A stretch of 46,662 bases of DNA from Acanthaster planci. Taxonomy: Eukaryota > Echinodermata > Asteroidea > Valvatida > Acanthasteridae. The notes beneath the pieces are model-generated. The model did no database searches. It was given only the letters and a program-made list of their open reading frames with translations, and had not been told where the DNA came from. A program made the position numbers and the translations under genes. This document shows, one piece after another, positions 34,899 through 45,972 of the stretch. The DNA is taken from NCBI RefSeq assembly GCF_001949145.1, contig NW_019091378.1, positions 321,846 through 368,507 of the forward strand. Reading direction: 5' to 3'. Within the stretch, counting starts at the first letter, position 1. Every line of letters starts with the position of its first letter.

Positions 34899-37685
34899 GG
34901 ACGCTAAATAAACACTGCAAGAGGGGAGTAGGCTTACATTTGATTCACATACTTCAGATAAAAATTATTTGAAAAATGAACTAAATCTTGCAAAAGCATT
35001 TTCTAAAAATAGAGTGGTCAGAAACTGCCTCAGTTGGAACCACAAAGCATCAAGAATCCAAAACTTCCCACGCTGTTAGGGCTTTATGCTCACATTTGCT
35101 CTAATCAAGGTTATGCCCCTTCTCCCTACTTTTTAAAAGTGATTGGTGCCTATGCTAACTTCACGAAAGTCTGGATTATGCAGTTTCTACAGTACCTTAA
35201 GTTTGATTCATGAGTGATTGCAGGGGGCTGCCTATTGCAGCTTTACAAATGGGTCATCGCCCAAAACACAGACCACAATTTGGCTAGGATGAATAAAGTT
35301 GACACCAATAAAGGTCTTGCTGCTATTTTTGGATGGAAGTACCTCAAATATCATAAACACTCTGTCACAGGTATCTGCTCAGTATGGGATCGCACTTAAG
35401 TAGCCTTTGTTATAGATGCAATCCAAACATGTATTCGCTGTGTTCTACATTAGTTGGTCTCAAAGCGTGTTAAACAATTCTAGGCCAATATTCCTTATAG
35501 GTTCACAGATCAGTCTGTGGTAAAATGCAGCCACCTCATTAAACAGTCATAAAAAGCAGCAAGATATTTCTGGGTTAGGGAAGCTAGGTCAGTTCCCTAT
35601 GGGGGCATAAACCTTAGACATTTTTACTAGATAATGAAAGATGACCAGAACAACAAGCAAAATAAAAAAGGTCTTGGCTAGGCCAATGGAAGAGTTACTC
35701 TTGACATTTTTTGGGTTACCCCACACGTATAAATGGGCTAGTGACATAAAGATCAATAAAATATGGCACTTGGGGTGAACATTAGCTCAACCTGAACAAA
35801 CTTTTATAGCTTGAATAATTCAACTTTACAGGAGTCATTGAGGAAGCTGTGAAATATAGAACTTCCACAATTCTAAAGAAACACTTCATCCCAATTAAAT
35901 CACAGCAACGTGCAATGTAGGAGGCGCAGTTGAGGATGATTGTTCACATACCGGTACATACTATGTGTTTATACTCAGACAAGGAATGTGATGGGACACA
36001 TATTTGACTTTTCTGCCGCAGCTTATAGCTGAAGTTCATTTTTGTTTGAACGGTAAATGATAAAAAACCCTGTGAATATTTCCAAGACCTAAAATTTTGG
36101 CAAGGAGCCGGATACCGAACAACTACGTGTATATTATGAATTTTGCACAGCCTGACTGCCTGCGTTCACTTTTTGAGCATGCATGCTGCAGGCACCTGTA
36201 TTGAAACACTGAGTTTTAAAAACTTTGTTGGCATGATTGAGCCAGCAACTTGACATCTAATTGTTTTAACAACTTTGATCAGCACTGTTCGAAGGACACA
36301 GTGTTCGACAATAAAACACAAATAAATCTTCTCCGTATCCCCCCCTCCCTGGGAGGGTTCCAAGGATTTTTAAAAGAATGCCACTGTCTTAATTCTGTGT
36401 TCATATATAAACATGCTAAATAATAAACACGAATGAGCCAGTTGGGTATTTCATTCATGGTCTTCCACGAAAACAGCGCACGAGTCAGTGCATGGCTGTG
36501 CTGATGGGACAGACTATGACGTACATGCGTAACTGTTTCCATTTAGCCTTGTACTGGGCATGCACTGTTGGAATACTGAACTAGCTGGCACACTGATTTG
36601 CATTTGACATCTGATATTGAGGGCATGGGAAAAATGAGGAGCCAGCACTATTTGGTGGATTGGCGCAATAAACGACAACAGGGCACGGTACAACTGCGGT
36701 AACCATTATGCCAAATTGACAAGGAATTCATGATTATTGTAAGTGAAAATAATCCCATTGAGCTTACAATGCAGAACATTCATACGGTTGCTAACCAAAC
36801 CCCTGCCATCTGCAATAGTGCCCATGCGCAGCTAGTACTTTGACATCTTATGACCCTATTGTTTTCAGTGTTTAATACAAAACCTGTGCGATGGGAGCAT
36901 GGGATAAGTTTTGTGCAGCGTGTAAAAGTTCACTACAATGTAAAGTACTTCAAACACTGATGGCACTTTCACCTTGAAAATATTGACACAAACGCTTTGT
37001 TGAGGGAGTCTTCACAGGGTTCCAGCAGACTGCACAGAGCATGTGTGTTTTGTATGTTTCCTCCCTCCACTTAGTTTTGCTAATTGTTCATGGCTGAACA
37101 CTGAATGCCAGCACAGCTTTTGTGACGGAAACGAGATGTCTGATGTAATTCTTTTGTTATTCAGTTATCTAATGCGGCAGTAGTCTTTTTTGAGCAGTGA
37201 AATTCGTTGATTTCCTCTGTTCCTGTTAAATAAATCATGATATTCTTGCATCCGGAGATTTCTTAAGAATTTGAAATCCTTAAAGTGCTGAACTAAAGGC
37301 TATTCTGATGCTCATTAGCTTGCTACATTTTTTTAAGGCCAGATTCAAGAACTTACATTTGGTTCACGCTGTGATTTTATTTTGTCACAGCAAGTCATTA
37401 AATAACCTGAAGTCGAGTTGATACTCGAATAGTATAGAATTCAGTAGGGTTAAATGGTATCAATAAAAATTGCTTTATGATAAATCAAGGATCGGTACTG
37501 GCTTCTGTGGACATTAATTAATGATGCTGCATAAAATGAATTAACACCACTTTTATAAAAAGTAGCCCTTTTCACTTTATTGTGTATGTCATTACTAATG
37601 TCTTTTGTAAATGTATATGTCGGGTATAGCGATATCTCCAGAAAAACTCCTGTAAGAAATATTGTCAACAATTTATGTTGCACAC
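34899..37685. other. Intergenic DNA, no gene recognised
   Basis: No frame of note. It holds the perfect palindrome CCCTCCC-T-GGGAGGG near 36344 and the second copy of the GGCTGTGCT repeat. Confidence 0.5.
36460..36545. repeat. Dispersed repeat sharing GGCTGTGCT core (copy 2)
   Basis: Related to 17800-17890 (GGCTGTGCTGATGGGACAGAC here, GGCTGTGCTAATAGGGCAGAC there), same strand. Borders are undefined. Confidence 0.45.
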
Positions 37686-37912
37686 TATGCGTGCTATGTT
37701 GGCAACACGCCGTGCGGCGTCTCCATGTGAGACTACAACATCCACTAGTATTGAACACTGGCTATGGCTCTGCACCCTTTGATCAAACTTCCATCAAAAG
37801 CCATAGTCGTGGGAGACCAGACCAGAATGCGGCTCACCCGTCATGCACGACCCCATACAAACCCGTTTAATACTTCAGTGGTGCACCGGCAGCAGTGCGT
37901 GAACATAGGTGA
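37686..37912. other. CpG-rich, internally paired segment of unknown nature
   Basis: It stands out from its A/T-rich surroundings by G+C and CpG content. It contains the palindrome ACGCCG-TG-CGGCGT (37707-37720). A two-part stem pairs CTATGGCT (37762-37769) with AGCCATAG (37799-37806) and encloses CTTTGAT/ATCAAAAG. GTCGTG/CACGAC also pair about 40 bases apart. The right end, GAACATAG|GTGAGAATT at 37911/37912, reads as a good splice donor on the + strand. It could be a first exon with its CpG-rich promoter, a structured non-coding RNA, or a transposon fragment. The open frames (37580-37870, 37764-37949) match nothing I know. Confidence 0.35.
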
Positions 37913-37945
37913 GAATTGTCCTTATCTGATAATGCTTGCAAAACT

Positions 37946-37959
37946 CTGATAGAGGGCGC
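37946..37959 (+). promoter_or_regulatory. CTCF-like site CTGATAGAGGGCGC
   Basis: This fits the core AGRKGGCRS of the CTCF consensus; the flanking half is weaker. It lies just right of the CpG-rich segment. Confidence 0.3.
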
Positions 37960-39292
37960 TGTTGAAAATTTATTGAAGTGGAAATAAAGGCATTCACAAG
38001 GGGCATGGGTACATGTATAACATTAGGGAAGATGATGAAAATGGGAAAACATTATATTCTGAAAATTCAATAAAGGACTCTTAAAACATTTACTTATTAA
38101 ACAGACTTTTTTCTATCTTACAGACTGTTTACAATACATTTAATATACCGGTATTTACTACTTCCGTGCACAGGGAATTAGACATCAGTGCACTGTTGTT
38201 GTTACTTCCATCCTTGTTAAGAGCCTGACATCATAACAAGTGGGCAATAGACTGCGGATTGATATTTAACTTGGTAATTTATTTTATTAAAAAAAGACAA
38301 CCAATATAGAATTTAAAATTTTGGATTTTGAAAATATTTTAAGTAAGTCAGCTTACATGTAATTCTCTATTCCAAAGCAAGCAAATTCAGCTTTATGCGT
38401 GTTAATTTTATTGATTTCTTTTGAGACAAAATATAAACAAATATGGATTAAATTTAAGAAATTTGAATCAGATCATTTAATTAAAATCATAAACACCCTT
38501 AACTATTGTCTAAGCCCAGGTGAAATGCATGCGGTATACCTGCAGCACCTTCATGTGCTCCCAAAGAAGAGAGTTCCTTCCAAGAGACTGGTGTATAAAG
38601 GGTAAAGTACATGTCAATGTTCCAAGTTTTGAAGTGACTTTAATTTTGACAAAACTAGCTAGAGTTCACATAGGAATTTGTTTACAAGGAACTCATTCCT
38701 AATAAGTCCTGAGTGGAAAAATGCCATCAACCACATGTACATGGACATACACATATTCATTTTACATGCTATATGTGGTCACAGAATGTTGGTGTTAACT
38801 GTACCTTGCTCTAAATGTGTGTGAATGTAGTCTTGTTACAAGTTTGTTTGTGATCCAGCTCCTTTATGATTACTACAGTAGTGACTCAGGCTTGATTAAA
38901 ACTTTATTAAGAACATTTTGTTCCTGGTTTCTTGTTTCACAGCACAGTGAACAACATATCTAATCCAAATAAAATATATGTGTACTCGTAGAGAAACATG
39001 TAAAAGGTAGATACACACTGATACTTTACCATGTTAAACTCAGAAGTGGATATTTCAAATTAAGTGAAAGTAAATCCTTTACATGTAATTCACGCATTGG
39101 ATCCGAAAAAGCTGACTTAAATCAAAACGATTGGCTTGAAATTTGAATTGAAAAGGAATTCCACCAACCCAGATTTTGTGTAACACATTCAGCATTCCTA
39201 CTTCTTATCAATGCTAAGAACTGACTCAGTTGAAAAAAATTAAAAATTGCAATATTTTTGGCTTTTTCCTAAAAAATTACACTTATGTCATC
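37960..39292. other. Intergenic A/T-rich DNA, no gene recognised
   Basis: Only short frames. An isolated acceptor-like tract TTTTTTCTATCTTACAG near 38121 has no convincing exon after it. Confidence 0.45.
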
Positions 39293-39485
39293 TATTTAAA
39301 TCAATGATTTTAATAAAAATCATTGGTTTAAATAAAAAATCATTGATTTAAATAAAAACTCATTGATTTAAATAAAAAATCATTGATTGAAATAAAAATC
39401 ATAGATTTAAATAAAAAATAATTTGATTTAAATTGCAATTTAAATAGGTGATTTAAATCAAGGTGATTTAAACTGGCCAACCCTG
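39293..39485. mobile_element. hAT-like terminus with 20-bp subterminal tandem repeats
   Basis: About six units of AAAAAATCATTGATTTAAAT type (19-21 bp each, 39293-39434) lead into ATTTAAATC palindromes and end GGCCAACCCTG at 39475-39485. Read inward from the end this is CAGGGTTGGCC, like hAT terminal repeats, which are often followed by subterminal repeats. I did not find the opposite terminus, so this may be a solo end or an eroded copy. Confidence 0.5.
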
Positions 39486-39852
39486 CATTCATACATCTGG
39501 AAACCTAAAATGTTATCTTTCTATGTGATTGGCTGCCTACAAAAATTATGGTCACACCACACAACCACAGAGGAAAGGATGATGTGTACAAATCAACAAG
39601 GAGATAAATCTCATCACTGAGTTATAAGTTATTTGTGATGATCTTTCAGTTTTAAACTATCCATGGTGCAGACATCTGAAATTTTCATCTTTTGCGTGCT
39701 GTTTCACATCGTCGACAACCTCAAATTTACGGCGGCATAATTCTGTTCATGTATAAACACGTCGTGAGTAACTGCCTGATTTATCCCCATTCAAGTCCGA
39801 TAATACAGGCATCAAGACATGAGAATGCTACCAACAGGTTACGCTCACTCAC

Positions 39853-39918
39853 CTTGCCATTGTAAATTTTCTGAGATTGCGGTGGGACAGGATGCACTTT
39901 CCAAGTCACCTGCGCTGC
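39853..39918 (-). other. Candidate - strand exon C (66 nt)
   Basis: On the - strand the acceptor TCTCATTTCTTTCCCAG|GCAGCG has a long pyrimidine tract, and the donor GGCAAG|GTGAGTGAG is near consensus. Two frames are open: the phase-0 frame gives AAQVTWKVHPVPPQSQKIYN and the phase-1-entry frame SAGDLESASCPTAISENLQW. The frame continuing exon B stops after three codons (TGA at 39908-39906). It may be a coding exon of an unknown gene or part of a non-coding transcript. Confidence 0.4.
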
Positions 39919-40012
39919 CTGGGAAAGAAATGAGAATGAGACAAAAGATGGGTCTTTGTGCCAAAACAGACTGTCTCCGTTATTGCAGGCATCTTGTCTG
40001 TGATGTGCTCAC
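39919..40012. other. Putative short intron between - strand candidates B and C
   Basis: 94 nt on the - strand, starting GTGAGCAC and ending TTTCCCAG. It is valid only if both flanking exons are real. Confidence 0.25.
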
Positions 40013-40066
40013 CTGTGACCTTGGACAAGCTTGTTACCGGAAGAAAGCTGAGTACTCAGACATCTG
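40013..40066 (-). other. Candidate - strand exon B (54 nt)
   Basis: The acceptor CCCTCACCTCCTTAG|CAGATG and donor GGTCACAG|GTGAGCAC both look good on the - strand. One frame is open, entering after one base and leaving two, RCLSTQLSSGNKLVQGH; this is the phase left by candidate exon A. Small size and the one-in-three chance of frame agreement keep confidence low. Confidence 0.3.
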
Positions 40067-40570
40067 CTAAGGAGGTGAGGGCCCCTTGTACTTTCTTCAG
40101 AGCAATAAAAATTACCTGTGCCTCCACTGCTGCTGTATGCACCTGCACTGTCGGGGCTTAAGCACTGGTCATCTCACCCTTTTCTTTTAATTGCCCCCGG
40201 TTTTTTTTTTTGGCAATGTTGCTCCTAATTTTTCAAAATCATGTAGCCGATACATGTAGTTAAAAAAAAAATTCCTAATAGTTCCATTAATGAACCAAGT
40301 AAAAAGGCCCTTGTGCATCAAAGAGCAAAGTTCTAACACCTGCACCTTCCATCCTTCAAACACACTGCGTACTCAAAGATTTTAATTGGGAAAGAAGAGA
40401 AATTATATTTTAAGAAAAAAATTCAAACACAACTGCATACTTTTTACATGTATGATGCATTCTAGACTGGATGGGCAAAAATTTCAGACAGCAGAGAGAG
40501 GTCATAATTTTACTTTGATGTCGAGATCAATTCTAGTAAGCTTGTAATTTGTTCCCCCAGGTATCACGCA

Positions 40571-40673
40571 CTGGCGTAAATCCTGGGTGGAAGGGAGGGG
40601 GTACATGTATAATGTATATCCCCTCCCACTTTTTGCCAGGAGGGGATGGGCTATTGAATCATTCTCCCCCCCC
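40571..40673. repeat. GGCGT foldback repeat (copy 3)
   Basis: CTGGCGTAAATCCTGGGTGG, then G runs, ACATGT, CCCCTCCCACTT, AGGGGAT and a C9 run. It has the same order of words as 34808-34898 and is related to 370-523. Confidence 0.6.
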
Positions 40674-40700
40674 ACACACACATGGAAGTGTGTATTTGCC

Positions 40701-40850
40701 TGCAACTGGGGACCCCCTGTTGTTCCTCCATTGTTCGTACTTTAACTTTGTTAGAAGACCACCCATATGTTTTGTACACAGTTGTCAATCGGGGACCCTC
40801 TGTCAATCGGGGACCTTATTGTCCTCTATAGTCCAGGGTCCCCAATTGCA
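40701..40850. mobile_element. 150-bp foldback element with TGCAAYTGGGGACC ends
   Basis: The left arm TGCAACTGGGGACCCCCTG (40701-40719) is mirrored by CAGGGTCCCCAATTGCA (40834-40850), with one transition and a 2-nt gap. Inside, TGTCAATCGGGGACC occurs twice (40782 and 40802), so the same GGGGACC module appears four times. It lies 28 bp from the GGCGT repeat. Confidence 0.55.
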
Positions 40851-42297
40851 TGCAGAAACAAACTCACACACACATAAATATTTTTGTGGTGAGAAAAAAT
40901 TAAGGCGGGCTATGACAAATTTTTTGGACTTCCTAACAACCAAGGTATATTCATTAGCACTCAAAAAGGACGAAAAATAAAAAAGGGCAATAAATATGCC
41001 ATTCTGATGTAACATTCTTCAGGAATGTAATACATATAACATATGTACACCTGTTTCATAAACACTGCCCCCAATCTCATATGGTGTCAGCACCCCCCCT
41101 TGCTTTTCAACTTTCTATGACCAGGCAAGTCATCACCCATCCCTCCCCCAATTTTCAGCACAAATTAACGCTACCGAAATATCTGCCTAGTTTTCAAAAC
41201 TGGCAACTGAACATGGCCAAGACCAGATCTCTTTTTTCTATTCACAGATAAGATGTTGAGGATTAAGGCTAAATCTATTGATCTTCCATTCTCTCTTGTT
41301 AAATCAACCATTATAAATGTTCTATTTGGACACACAGATTGCAATTTATCAACCTAGAAAGTTTAGTATTGGCTGGCCACACAAAAATTACAAGAGAAAA
41401 AAGAATATAATGCAGTAATAAAATGCAAAGATTTTCTCAAAATAAATCATAATCTCTGCAGGGACTAGTGTGCATTTTATTGTTGGCAATTAACCTTACA
41501 TTAGCTCATGCTATCTATATACCACAATGATATACGATTTCAGTGACACAGTCTCGTAAAAACTGCACAAATTTACAACTTTCTGCAGCGTTAGTGGGCA
41601 CATGCCCCAAATTCAAGTTCCTGTAAAGGGTCAGGACCTATGAAGTATAACCTGATAAATTATATGCAATAAACGAGCAGATGTACTGGAACCCTTGGGT
41701 GGGGGAATAAGAGGATCAAGGCAGTATGGTGGGGTGGGCAGGGGGAGGGGGAGATTAGTCCACAGTAGAATTATTACAGTAAGTGCTCCAGCCATATAGA
41801 TCAGTAGAAAAATGCGGGTGGATGAAGTACAGTTCACGTGCATATACAGGCCCCTAGCATTAGTGTCATCAGGCACATTATCACATCAGACACTCAACCA
41901 TCAGTCATGCTCACTGTCCCCCTTTCATACAAAAAATACACACGGATGTATTCCAAAATGTGTCATAAGATCTAGTGTCTTTCAAGAGTGTTTTCTAAGA
42001 AATTCCACAAAAGCACAGAAAGAAGTGCAACAATGATGCAAGTGTGCACTACATGTACTTTTGACACAAGCTGGAAAACCCAGCTGTACAAATCATTAAA
42101 AAAAAGTCCATTACTAGTGTTTGCTCAGCATCATAAAGTAACATTTCCACTTCTGGCCTCAATTCATAACAAAGGAATTCATAACTAGTCCATGTATCAG
42201 AAAGGGGACACCATCTCTAGACACTGCTGCTTATTATCAATCATCGCCCAGGCTCTCTAGATCCTGCGTTGACATGTAATGCTACTGAACCTCTTAC
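40851..42297. other. Intergenic or possible intronic DNA of the - strand candidate
   Basis: No recognisable coding sequence. It contains a strong quadruplex tract at 41731-41751. Confidence 0.4.
41731..41751 (+). other. G-quadruplex-forming tract
   Basis: Four G runs (G4, G3, G5, G5) separated by loops of 1, 2 and 1 bases, a textbook intramolecular quadruplex sequence. Confidence 0.6.
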
Positions 42298-42516
42298 CTG
42301 TTAAGACAAACAATGCCAGCTGATGACAGCATTATATTCTGCATGTCATCCAGGGAGGATGAAATATCAGGCCGTGGGGGCAAGCTGAGAGCCTGACTCT
42401 CTGGAGTCATGGGTACTTTGTAGCACTTTAGCCTACAAAACAGCCAGGGTGACCAGGCAGCACATAGTGCCTACTGTTTGAGACTGACACTGGTAGTTTC
42501 ATGGTGAATAAAGGAC
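42298..42516 (-). other. Candidate - strand exon A, possibly protein-coding
   Basis: On the - strand it is bounded by acceptor TTTTGTTTTCAG|GTCCTT (an inner alternative TGTTTTGTAG|GCTAAAG begins at 42432) and the consensus donor AACAG|GTAAGAG at 42298. A frame beginning ATG at 42410 reads MTPESQALSLPPRPDISS and continues SLDDMQNIMLSSAGIVCLN for 37 codons to the donor, leaving two bases. The frame stays open upstream to a TAG near 42467, so an internal coding exon from 42432 is also possible. If the donor is skipped, TAA follows one codon later. Composition is protein-like and unlike the neighbours, but I do not recognise the family. Confidence 0.4.
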
Positions 42517-45133
42517 CTGAAAACAAAATGTAAATGCATTAAATAAGGCATCAAGCATTTTTTTTTAAATTACAGGAGTTTACTTTCTAAAAAGTCAATC
42601 CAATATACAAGGTTTTCCATTTAAATTTGGGAAATGTTCTGACCATACTTTAGAAAATGGAGATTGCACAAGAGACCCAAAGGTCAAGTTCTCAACTTTT
42701 TGAGGAACCTAAACTTTTCCAAAAGAGAGTTTGTGGAAGACAGGACAGCTTCATAATTTGTAATTCTCTTTGGAAATTACTTCTCATTGCAAAGAATCAT
42801 TCCATCAGCTGGTGATGGTCTACTGTCTTGCTTTTTTGCTGCCAACCACTTGCAGTAATTGTCAATTGTGTTCTTTATTACGTGCATATTACTCTATATT
42901 CCTTTTTCATAGGCATTCCCTTTCATTTTTTATATTAAAGTAGTAAGCATAAATAAACCAGAAAAGTGTATTTACATGTATACTTTTACTGGTCCTTTTA
43001 AAACTTCAATGGAACAGAGTTAAAATCACAAAAAGTGGACTAAATATTCCAAACAGCATGACAAGCTAGGAATTAACTGCACATCTCTGATCATGATGGA
43101 GCCTTTCAGTGGCAGTGTGTGTGGTTGGTTGGTCATGCATGCTCTAAAGTGCAGAGGCCCATTGTTTCTTGGAAATGCCTAAGCAAACGATACCATCCCA
43201 GTATCTACAACCAATAGAGGCTTTTCTGCAAATTTTTATTTTAGTACAGTTTGTCAAAAGTGCAAAATATTCTGACCTGACACCTTTTCAGCAGAATACT
43301 ACTAGACTGATGCTTTTATCTAGAATTCTATGCATACCTACTTAATGGGGGTTATTGCGGGTTACTTTTCCATGCACAGTAGATGTACATGATGCCAAAA
43401 TCTGGCCTATCATAAATCCAGGCAGAGAATATGATCAGTGCAATACCATCACATAGCCAACAAGTCTAAGTTTTATTAACTGAACTGGAGTAAATTCACT
43501 TCTTTTACTGGCTGCACATTTTAGCTAAGGGAGAGTCCATGACCCATGTCAGTGTGTGCTGTCAAGAGCATATGCAATACATTGGTTTTAAGCTTTGCAC
43601 ACTGGAAGTTAAGTAACATCACTATGCATTATGGCAGAAAAAGCATTATGAAGCAGCAATGAAGCACCACTATCTAAACTGCTGTACTGCATCTATCTAG
43701 ATGCAATTTGCCCCTGAGTTTGACTGAATCATTTTTTGGGGGAGGAGAGGCAAGGTATCGTGGCTTTTGGGGGATTTGCACACGCTTTTGGAAGGAAAGA
43801 ACATGAAATAGAAACAGTTGCCCTTCTCTCATTATTTTTTTTCAAAAACAGGGTTGTTCTTTTTTTTTTTGTCGAGGGAGGGAGTGTGGCCCTTGTTGTC
43901 CCTCTACCATGGATCTGCCAATGCATACAGGCAGAAATTTATGGTTGGTGGAGGTAACTGTGACCAGAATTACAGCTTTACTGTTGTTGCTTGTTGGTTT
44001 TGCCGACTGATTAAATAGCAAACAGGTACCATTGCATAAAAATGTTTTCTTTGTACCTGTTCACTTGTTGTAAACATGCATCTCATCCATGTACGTTACC
44101 TTTTTAATGAAAAGGCTACTTTCTTTTGTCCATGACGAGATGAGGGGGAAGGAGTTCCTATTCAGTTATTTCGACTCATATTATGCTTCCCAAATCCACA
44201 TCCCTTCTGACAATTATTCATCAATTAAAAAGAGCTGCCACTCTTTCTGTGGGGAAGAGCCAGTAGAAATTTTTGAATTACCATTTTGCCGGCATGAGAT
44301 GGCTGAGTTCTTGGGGGAATCCCCCCCTCCCCGCCCAAAATCGTCCTTCAGGGTTAAAGCCTTACAGATTTTCTGAACATGAATAATCTCTCTCTAGGCA
44401 ATTAATATTTCCACTGAAGGGGACAGACTGATTTTAACATTGGAAATATTTGATGTTTTGGATTTATCAGATATTCAAAACCAAATCTGATGGAAACGAA
44501 TACACTACACAAGCTTGTTTCAATTCAAACTGTGCTGTGTTTAGCAATTAAGCTTTTGGATAAACTTCAATTCACAAAGATGTGCTGTTTGCTTCACAAA
44601 AGTCAAACTTTTCAAGAATCAATCAATCAAACTATACATTTCTGCAGAGAACAAGGAAGATTTGTCATTTACAAGCTCCAGTGATCTGGTCGTGCATTGT
44701 CAACTGGCATGCTAATGAATGTCAAGAATAATAACATGGCTGTTATAAGCCATATAAGCCAAGACAATCTGCAGTGATTTTGAACGATGGATGTGTTAGA
44801 TGAGAGGAAACTAACATGATGGATGCCAAAAATGCATGCCTTTGCCTATGAACGAATGAAGTAATGCAAGTTCTGGTTTGATGGTATCACATAGTTCTGA
44901 TGTTTATCAATGGGAAATCTAGCCGGTATTGTCATTTTTACTGCCTTGTCTATACTGTGTATATAATGAAGGAGTTCATGAGGGGGAAACATATCATTTC
45001 CCACATATCTTCTGGTCTGATGATACTGTCGTTTGAAACAGAAATTGGTTCTTGTACACAAAGAGTTCATGGTAAATCTTAGCGAAAATATATAGTTATA
45101 AATTTCAAATCTTAAATATAACCTTTTTTTGTG
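42517..45133. other. Intergenic DNA, no gene recognised
   Basis: The 95-codon frame at 44089-44376 (+) lacks an ATG at its start and any known motif. A G/C-run hairpin (TTGGGGGAATCCCCCCC) lies near 44313. T/G-rich simple tracts occur near 43735-43880. Confidence 0.45.
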
Positions 45134-45147
45134 CCTCTAGAGGGCAC
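45134..45147 (+). promoter_or_regulatory. CTCF-like site CCTCTAGAGGGCAC
   Basis: Matches 13 of 14 positions of the CTCF core CCASYAGRKGGCRS (T for A at the third position). It is a candidate insulator site; binding is not shown. Confidence 0.4.
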
Positions 45148-45552
45148 TCTTCTTTTTACGATAGCATCACCATCCCTTGAATTGTGTTCAGCATGATTAG
45201 AAATCAGACCGTTGCCGAAGGTTACATTCAAAAGAGTGGCAAAAATCAACGTGCAACGTGATGCCTCGCTTATTTCTAAATTTATAATTTAAATATTTTG
45301 ATTTTAGAACACAACTTGTATAAATTTTCTATGTAATCAATAATCAATCATGCAGATCTTACAACTGTGCCCAAGAAAACAAGGACACATGGTGTTCACA
45401 AATGTATACATTCCAAAATTCAGATTTATAATCCCACAAGGTTTCATGTTCATCTAATGACTCATAGTGGCTAAATCTTTTGATTTGGATTTTCTTTCCA
45501 GATTCCAGTATTTAAAAATTACATTGCTTTTACCTTTCAGTGTAATATTTGG

Positions 45553-45972
45553 TAGGGCTGAGTCAATTCATATAATTCACTATTCAAATATTCAACCTTC
45601 AGTTTGATCAAATATCCAAATATTCGGTTGTACCGACCAGCAGATTGTTGATGAACAATCCATATACAAATCAGTTGCAACAATGCATACAATTGTACAT
45701 TATAATCACTATAATAGCTTCTCACATCTAGAAGTATATCCAGCTATGATTTGTCCTTTAACATTTTTTAATGCATAATTGACTTTTGAATCATTGTAAG
45801 ATTTCTGTCGCTTTAATTTGAATCTGCTTGAAACAAGCTTCCACATTGCAATTTTTGTCATTTAACGCGAAATTCCCCCTTCATTTTCATGAATTTTGCA
45901 TTCGAATATTTTAATTCGGAAAATAATATTCAAATATTTGATACTCGATCGAATATATTCAGCACAGCTCTA
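45553..45972. mobile_element. Non-autonomous hAT-like element with AATATTCGAAT subterminal words
   Basis: The left end TAGGGCTGAGTCAATTCA and right end GAATATATTCAGCACAGCTCTA form imperfect terminal inverted repeats of the TAGRGCTG type. Just inside both ends are repeated palindromic words (ATTCAAATATTC, AAATATTCGG, CGAATATTTTAATTCG). Length is 420 bp without a transposase. The flanking 8 bp (ATATTTGG / TTTCTGGG) do not form a convincing duplication. Confidence 0.6.

Noticed and set aside
37764-37949. 61-codon frame through the CpG-rich segment
   Set aside because: It runs through the donor-like site and shows no motif; the segment looks structural or transposon-derived rather than coding.
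44089-44376. 95-codon + strand frame with FCGEEPVEIFELPFCRHE
   Set aside because: The Cys/His spacing fits no finger type, it has no proper start and no splice sites, and it ends in a G/C-run artefact.
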